Of a DNA stretch of 32,967 bases, positions 8,553 to 17,741 are shown in pieces (the first letter of the stretch is position 1; the number at the start of each line of letters is the position of its first letter). The position numbers and the translations under genes are program-made. This stretch comes from a candidate division WS1 bacterium (lineage in GTDB: Bacteria > Armatimonadota > Zipacnadia > Zipacnadales > UBA5352), in the NCBI GenBank assembly GCA_003566775.1, contig PXBW01000341.1:1-32967 (forward strand). The letters run 5' to 3'. The notes under the pieces are model-generated. The model did not search any database. It was not told where the DNA came from and saw only the letters and a program-made list of their open reading frames with translations.

Positions 8553-8726
8553 CGCCGCCTGCTCCTGGGTGATCTGCCCCGCGTCAACGGCTCTGATTGC
8601 GACCAAACGGTCTCGCTCTTTACGACTCATTGTGATCTTCATGACCTCCTCTTCGCCACACCGCCAAACATCACCCGCAGCGGGAGGACATTTCTACTTT
8701 GCCCCAACCCGACATTATCACTTTGC
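8550..8726 (-). mobile_element. Remnant of an insertion sequence end (transposase N-terminus plus end repeats)
   Basis: On the minus strand an ORF starts at ATG 8642 or 8630 and reads MSRKERDRLVAIRAVDAG, then QITQEQAAQ. This matches the opening of ISNCY/IS481-like transposases, whose N-terminal helix-turn-helix begins 'MSxKExxRLxxLxxVxxGxxTxxxAAxL'. It breaks off at about 8550 and continues in frame into sulfatase codons, so the rest of the element is lost. Upstream of the ORF (8687-8726) lie two similar 16-bp repeats of the kind seen at ends of such elements. A strong AGGAGG-like site precedes the ORF. The assignment rests on a short match, so the family name is tentative. Confidence 0.55.
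8687..8726. repeat. Imperfect 16-bp direct repeat pair, probable IS end
   Basis: GACATTTCTACTTTGC (8687-8702) and GACATTATCACTTTGC (8711-8726) match at 14 of 16 positions, with an 8-nt gap. Repeated 'GACATT...TTTGC' units close to the ends are common in ISNCY/IS481-like elements, where they are presumed transposase-binding sites. They lie just before the transposase-like ORF and end 24 nt before the -35 box of the rpoB promoter. Confidence 0.55.
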
Positions 8727-8750
8727 TCCTACAAAAACAGGCTCAGCCCC

Positions 8751-8779
8751 TTGACAGCACATCGATTACAGGGTATACT
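8751..8779 (+). promoter_or_regulatory. Sigma70-type promoter of rpoBC
   Basis: TTGACA (8751-8756), a 17-nt spacer and TATACT (8774-8779) give a near-consensus housekeeping promoter. Transcription would start near 8786, leaving a leader of about 170 nt before the rpoB ATG. It is the only strong promoter seen upstream of rpoB, and it drives rpoBC without rplJL. Confidence 0.8.
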
Positions 8780-8881
8780 CTGTTATTCCAACCCGCATCG
8801 AACCGATGCAACCAAGATTATGTGGGTGTTCGGCTAATAGCAATAGTCGCCGGGATGAATTCTCCTCACTGAACACGGGAT

Positions 8882-8900
8882 GCATGCGTGAGCCGCATGC
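8882..8900 (+). promoter_or_regulatory. Hairpin in the rpoB leader
   Basis: GCATGCG (8882-8888) and CGCATGC (8894-8900) form a perfect 7-bp stem around a 5-nt loop (TGAGC), about 58 nt before the rpoB start codon. It may be an RNA structure for attenuation, processing or autoregulation of rpoB, or a protein-binding palindrome. No function can be shown from one sequence. Confidence 0.4.
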
Positions 8901-8958
8901 GCCTGTTGTCGTGTACCTACTGTAGCTCCTCTTCACCCAACCAAGGAGGCTTGCAGGT

Positions 8959-11900
8959 ATGACCCAGGAATTGCCTCGGATACCAGAGTCACTGCCGCTT
9001 TCATACGACCCCGCAGAGTTGCCTGACCTGATCAGCGTGCAAAAGGAGTCCTACGACTGGTTTTGCGACCAGGGGCTCGCGGAGTTATTTGAGAGTTTCA
9101 GCCCCATCGAGGATTACACCGGCAACATAGCGCTGGAGTTCCTCGATTACACTATCGGCGAGCCATCGCGAACCATGCAGGAATGCCGCGAGCGGGACGC
9201 AACGTACGAAGCACCACTATCGGTCAAGGTTCGCCTGATAAACAAGGAGATTCCGGAGATCACGGAGTCCGAGGTGTATCTGGGTGAACTACCGATCATG
9301 ACCGATCGGGGCAAGTTCATCATCAACGGTGCAAAGCGCGTCGTGATCAGCCAGCTTGCTCGCTCCCCCGGGGTGTACTTCTCTGACACCATCGACTCGG
9401 CAGGACGAGTGCGCTTCTCTGCGAAGGTGATTCCTAACGACGGCGCGTGGCTTGAAATTGACACGTCGGCGAAGGGCGTCCTCGCAGTGAAGCTTGGACA
9501 GACACGAAAGTTCCCGGTCACGGCCCTTCTGCGTGCGCTCCAATGGCTGGAGACCGACGGTCCGGAGGACGTTCCTCCCACCGGCACCGACGAGGAGATG
9601 CTGCACGCGTTCGGTGAGGAGCAGAGCGCTGAAGTCAAGGGACTCATCAAGCAGATTGAGGAGCGGGAGGCCGAAGCGCTTCCAGGTATCGAGGCTCATG
9701 AAGAGTACTTTGCGACCCGAACTCTCACCGACAGAGATGGAGAGATTGTCGCCGAGGCGTGGGAAGCGCTTGAGCTCGACGCTTTGCAGAAGCTCGCCGA
9801 CGCCGGTGTGAAGAAGCTGGAGGTAATCCGGGCACCGTTTGAGCTGCGAGCCACATTGGAGGACGACGAGAGTTCCTCGGCGGAGCAGGGTCTGCTTGAG
9901 GTCTATCGCAAGATCCGGCCCGGTGATCCCCCGACCGTTGACAGTGCGGAGTCGTTGCTGCACAGCTACTTCTTTGACGTGAAACGCTATGACCTCTCCC
10001 GGGTGGGACGTTACAAGATCAACCGCAAGCTCGGCGTGGATGTGGATATCGACATTCGCACTCTCAGGCGTGAGGACGTTGTCGCGATGGTCCGGTATCT
10101 GCTCGGCCTGCCGCGTGGCGAGGGTGAGGTCGATGACATCGATCACCTGCAGAACAAGCGCGTCCGCGCCATTGGGGAATTGCTGCAGAGTCAGCTTCGC
10201 ACCGGCTTCATGCGCACGGAGCGAGTCGGGAAGGAGCGCATGACCTCGATGGATCCCGAGGACATGGTGCCGGGCAACGTTATCTCGACGAAGCCAATCG
10301 CAGCCGCCATCAACAGCTTCTTTGGCTCGGGACAGCTATCTCAGTTCATGGATGAGGTCAATCCCCTGGCGGAGCTTGCGCATACACGTAGGGTGTCGGC
10401 CCTGGGGCCGGGCGGGCTGTCAAAGCAGAGCGCGAAGCTGGAGGTTCGCGATGTCCACCACTCGCACTACGGACGCATCTGTCCCGTGCAGAGCCCCGAG
10501 GGTCAGCTTGTCGGACTGACCGGTTATCTCGCATTGCACGCGCGTCTCAACGAGTTCGGGTTCATCGAAGCGCCGTACCGGAAGGTTGTCGATGGATATC
10601 CGACCGATGAGGTCGTGTATATGACCGCCGACGAGGAGGAAGGCGTGTACATCGCTTCCGCCTCTGCCCCTCGCGATGAAGACGGCCGTCTCCAGGGCAC
10701 GACCAACTGCCGCTACAAGGGACAGTTCGCCGGCAGAGAGCCCGAGGAGGTCGATTTCATCGATTACTCGGCATCGCAGGTATTCTCGGTCTCGACCGGT
10801 CTGATCCCTTTCCTCGATCATGACGACGCGGTTCGCGCGCTGGCGGGATCTAACATGCAGCGCCAGGCGGTTCCGCTGATCAAGACGGATGCGCCGGCCG
10901 TGCGCTCAGGCCTTGAGGGCCGTTCTGCCCGGGACTCTGGCGTGGTAGTGCTGGCGGAGAAAGATGGACGTGTGATTGAAGCGAATGCGAACCGAGTGGT
11001 GGTGGAGTACGTTGACGGCTCGGCAGGCGAGTACGAACTGGAGAGTTTCATCCGCACGAACATGGGCACATGCGTTAATCAGCGCCGACTGGTGCGTGCA
11101 GGTGACCGAGTGAAGGCCGGCCAGCCGCTCGCGGACGGTCCTTCCACGCACAAGGGCGACCTTGCGCTCGGCAGAGATCTGCGGATCTGCTTCCTGCCGT
11201 GGGAAGGCTACAACTTTGAGGACTCGATTCTGATCAGTGAACGCCTGCTGCACGACGACGAACTGACCTCTGTCCACATTGAGAAGTACGAATGTGAGGC
11301 TCGGGACACGAAGCTTGGTCCCGAGGAGATAACCCGAGACATTCCCAACGTTGGGGACGATGCGCTGGCCGACCTCGATTCAACGGGGATAATTCGCATA
11401 GGCGCGGAGGTTCGCCCGGAAGACATTCTCGTGGGCAAGGTTGCGCCCAAGGGTAAGTCGGAGCTTACCGCCGAGGAGAAACTGGTCATCGCCATCTTCG
11501 GGAAGAAGGCGGAGGAGATGCGCGACGTATCTCTGCGTGTCCCCCACGGCGAGAAGGGCGTGGTGATAGATACCAAGATATTCTCCCGTCACAAGTACGA
11601 GTGTGCAGCGTGTGATACTGTGCAGGATTACGGGAAGAAGCTCGAGCATGAGCGCTGCCCGAACTGCGACGGGAAGCTGGAGAAGCTAGAGGGCGATGAA
11701 CTGAAGGCCGGCGTCAATCAGCTTGTTCGCGTCTTCGTAGCGCAACGGCGCAAGATTATGGTCGGCGACAAGCTCACCGGCCGGCACGGCAATAAGGGCG
11801 TCATTTCGAAGATACTGCCGGTGGAGGATATGCCCTATACGGCCGACGGCGTCCCGGTGGACATCTGCCTCAATCCGCTGACTGTCCCGTCACGGATGAA

Positions 11901-12768
11901 CATCGGCCAGGTGATGGAGACGCATCTGGCGCTTATTGCCAATGAGATGGGCGATCTTGAGTACGTGACACCGATCTTCGAGGGTATCACCCCCGAGGAC
12001 ATCATGGAGGGCATGAAGGCGCTATCGATCGAGAACAGGCGGGCGGCTCTCAGGACCTATGCCGACTGCGAACTCAATCATTTCGGCGAGGTGGTTGATG
12101 CGTCACAGTTGACGGGCCCCACACCCGAGCACATGGAGGAGCAGATCATCGAGCAGTTGTCGCAGCATGACAAGGATGCTCTTGCGGATCTTGCTGAGTG
12201 GCTGGCGGTCAGTCCATACGCGTGGAGTCGGGCGTCGGAGCGTCGGCCCTACGAGTTGATCGTCGAGGCGGCGCGCGAAAACGCCTACCACCGTGCAGAG
12301 GTTGAACCGGAGACCGGCCGCACCATAGCCTACGACGGCCGCACCGGTGAGGCGTTCAATCAGCCGGTTATGGTTGGGTACATGTACATTCTCAAACTTC
12401 TGCAGCTTGTTGAGGACAAGATTCACGCTCGCTCCACCGGTCCTTACTCGCTCATCACGCAACAGCCACTTGGTGGCAAGGCGCAGTTTGGTGGCCAGCG
12501 CTTCGGCGAGATGGAGGTCTGGGCGCTGGAAGCCTACGGCGCCGCGAACTGTCTGCAGGAGATGCTGACCGTGAAGTCGGACGATGTGGCAGGAAGGGTG
12601 GCCACCTACGAGGCGATCGTGAAGGACCAGAACATCGAAGAGCCCGGGGTGCCGGAGGCATTCAAGATTCTAGTAAACGAGATGAAGGCACTGGCTCTGG
12701 ATGTGAACATCGAGAATCGCGAAGGAGAGCCGGTGGACATAACTTCCAGCAGCGGGGACCTGCGCTAA
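8959..12768 (+). CDS. rpoB: DNA-directed RNA polymerase beta subunit
   Basis: 1269 residues from ATG 8959, with AAGGAGG at 8943-8949 (9-nt spacing). Canonical beta motifs are present in order: RSPGVYF, the rifampicin-region sequence FFGSGQLSQFMDEVNPLAEL with HTRRVSALGPGGL, then CPVQSPEGQLVGL, GRHGNKGVIS, NIGQVMETHL and the C-terminal STGPYSLITQQPLGGKAQFG with RFGEMEVWALEAYGA. It catalyses transcription with beta-prime. An insertion at residues ~880-910 carries four cysteines (C882, C885, C900, C903; CAAC and CPNC), a predicted zinc ribbon not found in the E. coli or Thermus subunits at this place, as far as I recall. It lies just before the conserved GDELKAGVNQLVRV segment. The gene follows its own promoter and is 100 nt from rpoC. 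Confidence 0.98.
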   Translation: MTQELPRIPESLPLSYDPAELPDLISVQKESYDWFCDQGLAELFESFSPIEDYTGNIALEFLDYTIGEPSRTMQECRERDATYEAPLSVKVRLINKEIPEITESEVYLGELPIMTDRGKFIINGAKRVVISQLARSPGVYFSDTIDSAGRVRFSAKVIPNDGAWLEIDTSAKGVLAVKLGQTRKFPVTALLRALQWLETDGPEDVPPTGTDEEMLHAFGEEQSAEVKGLIKQIEEREAEALPGIEAHEEYFATRTLTDRDGEIVAEAWEALELDALQKLADAGVKKLEVIRAPFELRATLEDDESSSAEQGLLEVYRKIRPGDPPTVDSAESLLHSYFFDVKRYDLSRVGRYKINRKLGVDVDIDIRTLRREDVVAMVRYLLGLPRGEGEVDDIDHLQNKRVRAIGELLQSQLRTGFMRTERVGKERMTSMDPEDMVPGNVISTKPIAAAINSFFGSGQLSQFMDEVNPLAELAHTRRVSALGPGGLSKQSAKLEVRDVHHSHYGRICPVQSPEGQLVGLTGYLALHARLNEFGFIEAPYRKVVDGYPTDEVVYMTADEEEGVYIASASAPRDEDGRLQGTTNCRYKGQFAGREPEEVDFIDYSASQVFSVSTGLIPFLDHDDAVRALAGSNMQRQAVPLIKTDAPAVRSGLEGRSARDSGVVVLAEKDGRVIEANANRVVVEYVDGSAGEYELESFIRTNMGTCVNQRRLVRAGDRVKAGQPLADGPSTHKGDLALGRDLRICFLPWEGYNFEDSILISERLLHDDELTSVHIEKYECEARDTKLGPEEITRDIPNVGDDALADLDSTGIIRIGAEVRPEDILVGKVAPKGKSELTAEEKLVIAIFGKKAEEMRDVSLRVPHGEKGVVIDTKIFSRHKYECAACDTVQDYGKKLEHERCPNCDGKLEKLEGDELKAGVNQLVRVFVAQRRKIMVGDKLTGRHGNKGVISKILPVEDMPYTADGVPVDICLNPLTVPSRMNIGQVMETHLALIANEMGDLEYVTPIFEGITPEDIMEGMKALSIENRRAALRTYADCELNHFGEVVDASQLTGPTPEHMEEQIIEQLSQHDKDALADLAEWLAVSPYAWSRASERRPYELIVEAARENAYHRAEVEPETGRTIAYDGRTGEAFNQPVMVGYMYILKLLQLVEDKIHARSTGPYSLITQQPLGGKAQFGGQRFGEMEVWALEAYGAANCLQEMLTVKSDDVAGRVATYEAIVKDQNIEEPGVPEAFKILVNEMKALALDVNIENREGEPVDITSSSGDLR

Positions 12769-12808
12769 AGAAGCAGCAGTACAGTCAGATGACCGTCTCA
12801 CAAACGCA

Positions 12809-12814
12809 TATAAT
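12809..12814 (+). promoter_or_regulatory. Possible -10 element between rpoB and rpoC
   Basis: A perfect TATAAT lies at 12809-12814, 54 nt before the rpoC start codon, but no credible -35 hexamer is found 16-18 nt upstream (best is CAGATG). It might give low internal expression of rpoC or be chance. The 12769-12868 spacer shows no other structure. Confidence 0.25.
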
Positions 12815-12868
12815 AAGGCCGCGACGGACCGACATACAGCGGCTCAATAGACACAGGAGGCGATCGAC

Positions 12869-15800
12869 TTGCCCGTCTCCACCACGGACTTTGATACGGT
12901 AACAATCGGCCTTGCTTCTCCTGAGGAGATACGTCTGTGGTCTCGTGGCGAGGTGAAGAAGCCCGAGACCATTAACTACCGGACCTACCGTCCGGAACGT
13001 GACGGTCTGTTCTGTGAACGGATCTTCGGCCCGGTGCGCGACTGGGAGTGTCACTGCGGCAAGTACAAGAAAGTGAAATTCAAGGGCATAATCTGCGACC
13101 GCTGCGGCGTGGAGGTCACGCGCTCAAAGGTGCGGCGAGAGCGGATGGGCCACATCGAGCTTGCCGCCCCGGTGTGTCACTCATGGTATCTCAAGGGGGT
13201 TCCCAGCCCCTTGAGCCTGTTGCTGGACATGTCGCGACGCACGCTTGAAGAAGTAGTGTACTTCGCCTCCTACATCGTCACCGAAGTGGATGCCGAGCGG
13301 CGGGCCCGGCGCAAGTCCGATATCTATGCCGCAGTCGAACGCGAGAAGGAAGAGATTCGCGCGACGCGGGACGACAACATCGAGCGCCTCCGGATCAGCT
13401 ACGAGGAGAACCTCGCGGCCCGTGCGGAGGGTAGCGAGGAAGAGGAGCAGGAGCCGGAAGTCGAGGAAGACATCGATGCGCTGCTGGCAGGCGGAATCAT
13501 GGCTCCACCGGAGATAACCAGCGAGGAGCAGCTTTCCAGCGCGGTAGCCGATGAGGAAAAGGCTGCGGGCGAGCGACTCGAGGAACTCGAGGAGACGGTC
13601 GAGACGCTGTTTGATCTCGCGCCCAAGCAGCTCATCAGTGAGACCACTCAGCGCAACCTGCGGAACCTGATCGGAACTCTTGAGCGACATCTCAACGAGG
13701 ACTTCGGGAATCTGTTCAGCGCGGGCCTCGGTGCAGAGGCGATCAAGGAGCTGCTGGAGCAGGTTGACCTCGACGAGATGGCCCGCGAGTTGCGCAAGGA
13801 GATCGACGAACACAGGGGCGCCCGCCGCACGCGTGCGGTCAAGCGTTTGAAGGTGGTAGAAGCATTCCGCGGCTCGAAGAACCGTCCTGAGTGGATGGTA
13901 CTCACGGTTCTTCCTGTGCTACCGGCTGAGTTGCGACCGATGGTGCAACTCGACGGTGGCCGCTTTGCCACCTCGGACCTCAACGATCTCTATCGGCGGG
14001 TAATCAACCGCAACAATCGCCTGCGCCGGATTATCGAGATCAACGCTCCGGAGTCGATCGTGAACCACGAGAGGCGCCTGTTGCAGGAATCTGTAGATGC
14101 GTTGATCGATAACAACCGGCGGAGTCGACCGGTTACGGGCAGCAATCGGCGCCAGCTCAAATCGCTATCAGATATGCTCAAAGGCAAGGAGGGCCGATTC
14201 CGCAAGAACCTGCTGGGTAAGCGAGTGGATTACTCCGGTCGCTCGGTAATTGTTGTTGGTCCGGAGCTTAAGCTGCATCAGTGCGGCCTTCCCCGTGTGA
14301 TGGCGCTGGAGCTTTTCAAGCCTTTCGTAATGCGCGATCTTGTCGAGCACGGTCACACAACGAACATCAAGACTGCGAAGCGGATGGTGGATCGTGTCGA
14401 TCCCATCGTCTGGGACTCACTTGAGCGCGTAATCGAGGGTAAGGCGGTACTTCTCAACCGCGCCCCGACCCTGCACCGGCTTGGTATCCAGGCGTTCGAG
14501 CCCACGCTTACCGATGGTAAGGCTATCCAGCTCCATCCACTGGTGTGTCTTGCATTCAACGCTGACTTCGATGGCGATCAGATGGCTGTGCACGTGCCGT
14601 TGTCGGCACACGCGCAGGCCGAGGCGAGATTGCTCATGATCGCGTCGATGAACCTGTTTAAGCCTGCGAACGGCGATCCGATCGCTCATCCGGTGTATGA
14701 CATCGTTCTCGGCTGCTACTACATGACACAGCAGTCCGGTGAGACGCCTCCGAGGGAAGAGCGCAAGCAGTTCGAATCCGGTGAGGCTGTGATCAGCGCG
14801 TACGAGCATCGCAAGATCGACCTTCACCAGCCCATCGATGTGCGGCTTCCGGAAATCGAGGTTAGAACCGAAGATGGAGACGGCAATGAGCTTGAGATGC
14901 ATCCGGGTGCGAAGATGGCACTGGAGCGCACCGTGTCGGATCATGTCACACACGAGCATCCGACTCGCGAGCGCAGCCTTGAGTTTACACTGACCAGCGA
15001 GATGGTTGAAGCAGTCCAAAGCGGTGAGATGACTGCGCCGGAGCCGGTTACTGAGGGGTCACAGGCCGGAGAGACCACTGTGGAGGTTGAGGAGACGCTG
15101 CGAAGCGCTCTTGAATACACCGCGGCGGTGGAGTGCCTTGAGGGCCGCTGCGCGGTGGACAGTAAGCTGATGGTGAGCGTTCGCCGCGTTCTGACGCTGA
15201 CCACGGTGGGACGCGTTGTGTTCAACAGTCACCTCCCGCTGGATATGCCCTTCTATAACCATGACATCGCCAAGGAGCAGCTTTCCGATCTGGTGATTGA
15301 CTGTTATCGGCGCTACGGTCAGCATCGGACAGCGCAACTTATCGACGACATCAAGGAACTCGGTTTCGCCTACGTAACGCGATCGGGTCTGAGCATCTGT
15401 CTCGATGACACGAAGATCGACACCGACAAGGATCGCATCATCGCACGGGCCGAACGTGACGTCGAGCGAACGAATCGGGCGGCCGCAGAGGGTGCGATTG
15501 TGGATGATGAGCGTGAGCGCAAGGTACTCACCCGCTGGGAGCAGGCTCGCCAGGAGATCTCCGACCAGATTCTTGAAGGGGTAGGTACCTTCAACTCCAT
15601 CTGGATGATGATCAACTCCGGCGCGCGGGCCTCGATCACTCAGTTCGCTCAGATCACCGGCATGCGAGGACTTATGAGCGATCCATTCGGACGCTTGATC
15701 GAGGACCTGCCCGTCAAGAACAACTTCCACGACGGGCTGGATCTGCTCGAGTATTTCGTCTCGACGCACGGTGCTCGCAAGGGACTCGCCGACACCGCCC

Positions 15801-17515
15801 TGCGCACCGCGGACGCGGGCTACCTCACGCGACGTCTCGTGGATGTCGCGCAGGACGTGATGATACAGGCGCATGACTGTGGCACTACCGATTCAATCAG
15901 TGTCACGGCAATGTACCTCGCCGATGTCTATTGTCCGGAATGCGGCATCGCCGATCACCATCGCGTGGGCACGTGCAAGTACTGCGGTGCCGATGTCAAG
16001 GTACCGGAAGATGACGAAATATACCAGGACATCTACGATCGCATTGTGGCGCGCTGGGCGGCTGAAGATGTGATCCATCCCGACACGGGAGAGGTACTGG
16101 CTGAGGCCAACACCGAGATTGACGAGCTGACCGCGCAGATGATCGTTGATGCGGACATCAAGGAAGTGGAGATAAGATCACCGTTGACCTGCGAGCTGGC
16201 GCGGGGCGTCTGCGCACTGTGTTATGGACGCGATCTCGCCACTCAGCGACTCGTTGAGGTGGGAACCGCCGTCGGGATCATCGCCGCGCAGTCGATCGGT
16301 GAACCGGGAACGCAGCTTACCATGCGCACATTCCACACCGGTGGCGTAGCAGGTGAGTACATCACCGGGGTCGCGGATGTGAAGAAGCGTAAGCAACAGG
16401 CGCTGCGTTCGCTGCAGGATGATATCGACCAGGGACGGGTGTCCCTCGACATAGCCGGAGGCGGTCGCGCCCGGCGCAAAGCCATCAAGGACATGCTGAA
16501 GGTGCTTGAGACTTCAGTGCGGGGCCTGCTGCGTATTGAGGAGTTGTTCGAAGCCCGGACGCCCAAGGGTCAGGCGATCACCGCCGACGTGGACGGTGTC
16601 GTTGCCGAGGTGACTCAACGAGGTATGCGCGCTGTGGTCATTCACTCCGAACACCCCCTCAGTGACACGGATGCGATCCGGGGTGAGCGCCTCGCCGAGG
16701 ATATGTACGGGCCGGACAAAGAGGATGGTCCCATTGCAGCGGCGGGTGAGAAGCTGCTCAAGAAGGTCCGCGTCCGCCTGAGGAAGCATGACATCGAAAC
16801 GGTGAAGATACGCACTGAGCATCTTGTGCCCTACCGCGGTGAGTTGCTGGTCTCAGAGGGCATGGAGGTGCGCGCGGGCGATCCGCTGACCACCGGTCCT
16901 GTGGATCCCGAGAAGCTGCTTGCCACCCAGGGCCGACAGGGCGTTCAGGACTATCTGCTGCGTGAGATCCAGCGCGTCTACCGCGATGAGCACGGGATCG
17001 CCATCAACGATAAGCACGTTGAATCCATCATTCGGCGGATGCTGATGAAGGTCAAGGTGATCGATCACGGTGACACGAAGTTCCTGCCCGGCGAGGTCGT
17101 CGATCGCTTCAACTTCGTAGAGGAGAACCGACGTGTGCAGGAGCTTGGTGGGGCGCAGGCAACAGCCGAGCCGATCCTGCTCGGCATCACGCAGGCCTCG
17201 CTGGCCACGGAGAGCTTCCTCTCCGCAGCTTCATTCCAACGCACCACACGCGTGCTGACCGAGGCGGCCTGTGAGAACAAGCGCGATCCGCTTCACGGTC
17301 TAAAGGAGAACGTGATCATCGGTCGGCTGGTTCCGGCCGGATCAGGGATGCCGATGCATCGGGATCGTGAGGTCGGCTTCTCCGGTGACGTGCTCGAGGA
17401 CCTTGCTGCACGCGGAGGTGCAGGGCGCTCTCGGGATGCCGAAAACATGGAGAAGCTGCTCGGTGACGTTGAGGCCGCTGCCGCCAAGCGCGAAGCGCAG
17501 GCGGAAGGCGAGTAA
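12869..17515 (+). CDS. rpoC: DNA-directed RNA polymerase beta-prime subunit
   Basis: 1548 residues from TTG 12869, decided by AGGAGG at 12855-12860 (8-nt spacing). The N-terminal zinc site has C61, C63, C76 and C79. The catalytic Mg-binding loop is [12 protein letters not shown], with D566, D568 and D570. Bridge-helix/trigger-loop motifs follow ([34 protein letters not shown]). The second zinc site uses the Cys of HDCGTT with [13 protein letters not shown]. Three lineage-type insertions are seen: an acidic coiled-coil segment at ~150-260; about 90 extra polar residues between ~660 and 778; and a second zinc ribbon with C1022, C1025, C1036 and C1039 just after the DCGT motif. The conserved 'PSQDMVLG' motif reads HPVYDIVLG. 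The gene is co-transcribed with rpoB and closed by a strong hairpin. Confidence 0.98.
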   Translation: MPVSTTDFDTVTIGLASPEEIRLWSRGEVKKPETINYRTYRPERDGLFCERIFGPVRDWECHCGKYKKVKFKGIICDRCGVEVTRSKVRRERMGHIELAAPVCHSWYLKGVPSPLSLLLDMSRRTLEEVVYFASYIVTEVDAERRARRKSDIYAAVEREKEEIRATRDDNIERLRISYEENLAARAEGSEEEEQEPEVEEDIDALLAGGIMAPPEITSEEQLSSAVADEEKAAGERLEELEETVETLFDLAPKQLISETTQRNLRNLIGTLERHLNEDFGNLFSAGLGAEAIKELLEQVDLDEMARELRKEIDEHRGARRTRAVKRLKVVEAFRGSKNRPEWMVLTVLPVLPAELRPMVQLDGGRFATSDLNDLYRRVINRNNRLRRIIEINAPESIVNHERRLLQESVDALIDNNRRSRPVTGSNRRQLKSLSDMLKGKEGRFRKNLLGKRVDYSGRSVIVVGPELKLHQCGLPRVMALELFKPFVMRDLVEHGHTTNIKTAKRMVDRVDPIVWDSLERVIEGKAVLLNRAPTLHRLGIQAFEPTLTDGKAIQLHPLVCLAFNADFDGDQMAVHVPLSAHAQAEARLLMIASMNLFKPANGDPIAHPVYDIVLGCYYMTQQSGETPPREERKQFESGEAVISAYEHRKIDLHQPIDVRLPEIEVRTEDGDGNELEMHPGAKMALERTVSDHVTHEHPTRERSLEFTLTSEMVEAVQSGEMTAPEPVTEGSQAGETTVEVEETLRSALEYTAAVECLEGRCAVDSKLMVSVRRVLTLTTVGRVVFNSHLPLDMPFYNHDIAKEQLSDLVIDCYRRYGQHRTAQLIDDIKELGFAYVTRSGLSICLDDTKIDTDKDRIIARAERDVERTNRAAAEGAIVDDERERKVLTRWEQARQEISDQILEGVGTFNSIWMMINSGARASITQFAQITGMRGLMSDPFGRLIEDLPVKNNFHDGLDLLEYFVSTHGARKGLADTALRTADAGYLTRRLVDVAQDVMIQAHDCGTTDSISVTAMYLADVYCPECGIADHHRVGTCKYCGADVKVPEDDEIYQDIYDRIVARWAAEDVIHPDTGEVLAEANTEIDELTAQMIVDADIKEVEIRSPLTCELARGVCALCYGRDLATQRLVEVGTAVGIIAAQSIGEPGTQLTMRTFHTGGVAGEYITGVADVKKRKQQALRSLQDDIDQGRVSLDIAGGGRARRKAIKDMLKVLETSVRGLLRIEELFEARTPKGQAITADVDGVVAEVTQRGMRAVVIHSEHPLSDTDAIRGERLAEDMYGPDKEDGPIAAAGEKLLKKVRVRLRKHDIETVKIRTEHLVPYRGELLVSEGMEVRAGDPLTTGPVDPEKLLATQGRQGVQDYLLREIQRVYRDEHGIAINDKHVESIIRRMLMKVKVIDHGDTKFLPGEVVDRFNFVEENRRVQELGGAQATAEPILLGITQASLATESFLSAASFQRTTRVLTEAACENKRDPLHGLKENVIIGRLVPAGSGMPMHRDREVGFSGDVLEDLAARGGAGRSRDAENMEKLLGDVEAAAAKREAQAEGE

Positions 17516-17532
17516 AGACCATGAGATCGAAT

Positions 17533-17561
17533 CGGGCCGCCGGCCATTAACCGGCGGCCCG
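17533..17561 (+). terminator. GC-rich hairpin after rpoC, probable terminator
   Basis: An 11-bp perfect stem (CGGGCCGCCGG at 17533-17543 with CCGGCGGCCCG at 17551-17561) surrounds a 7-nt loop and begins 18 nt after the rpoC stop. No U-tract follows, so termination may rely on the hairpin alone or on Rho, but its position suits the end of the rpoBC transcript. Confidence 0.6.
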
Positions 17562-17655
17562 CATGTACCTCCGGGTTGGCAGAGGACCAGAATCTCCGTC
17601 GGAACACCCAGTCTTGCTCGATGCTCACACAATCCATCGCACCGCCGTGCTCAGG

Positions 17656-17682
17656 TTGACTACGCGTAACGTCGGTGATAAT
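17656..17682 (+). promoter_or_regulatory. Candidate promoter of the dehydrogenase fusion gene
   Basis: TTGACT (17656-17661) and GATAAT (17677-17682) resemble -35 and -10 boxes, but the spacer is only 15 nt. It lies 60 nt before the GTG start, after the rpoC hairpin, and would give a separate transcript for the next gene. Confidence 0.4.
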
Positions 17683-17741
17683 CTGTGACGGCGTACAGTA
17701 TCCGACCCTGCTCGCAGCGGGGGAATAAGGGGTAGCATAAC

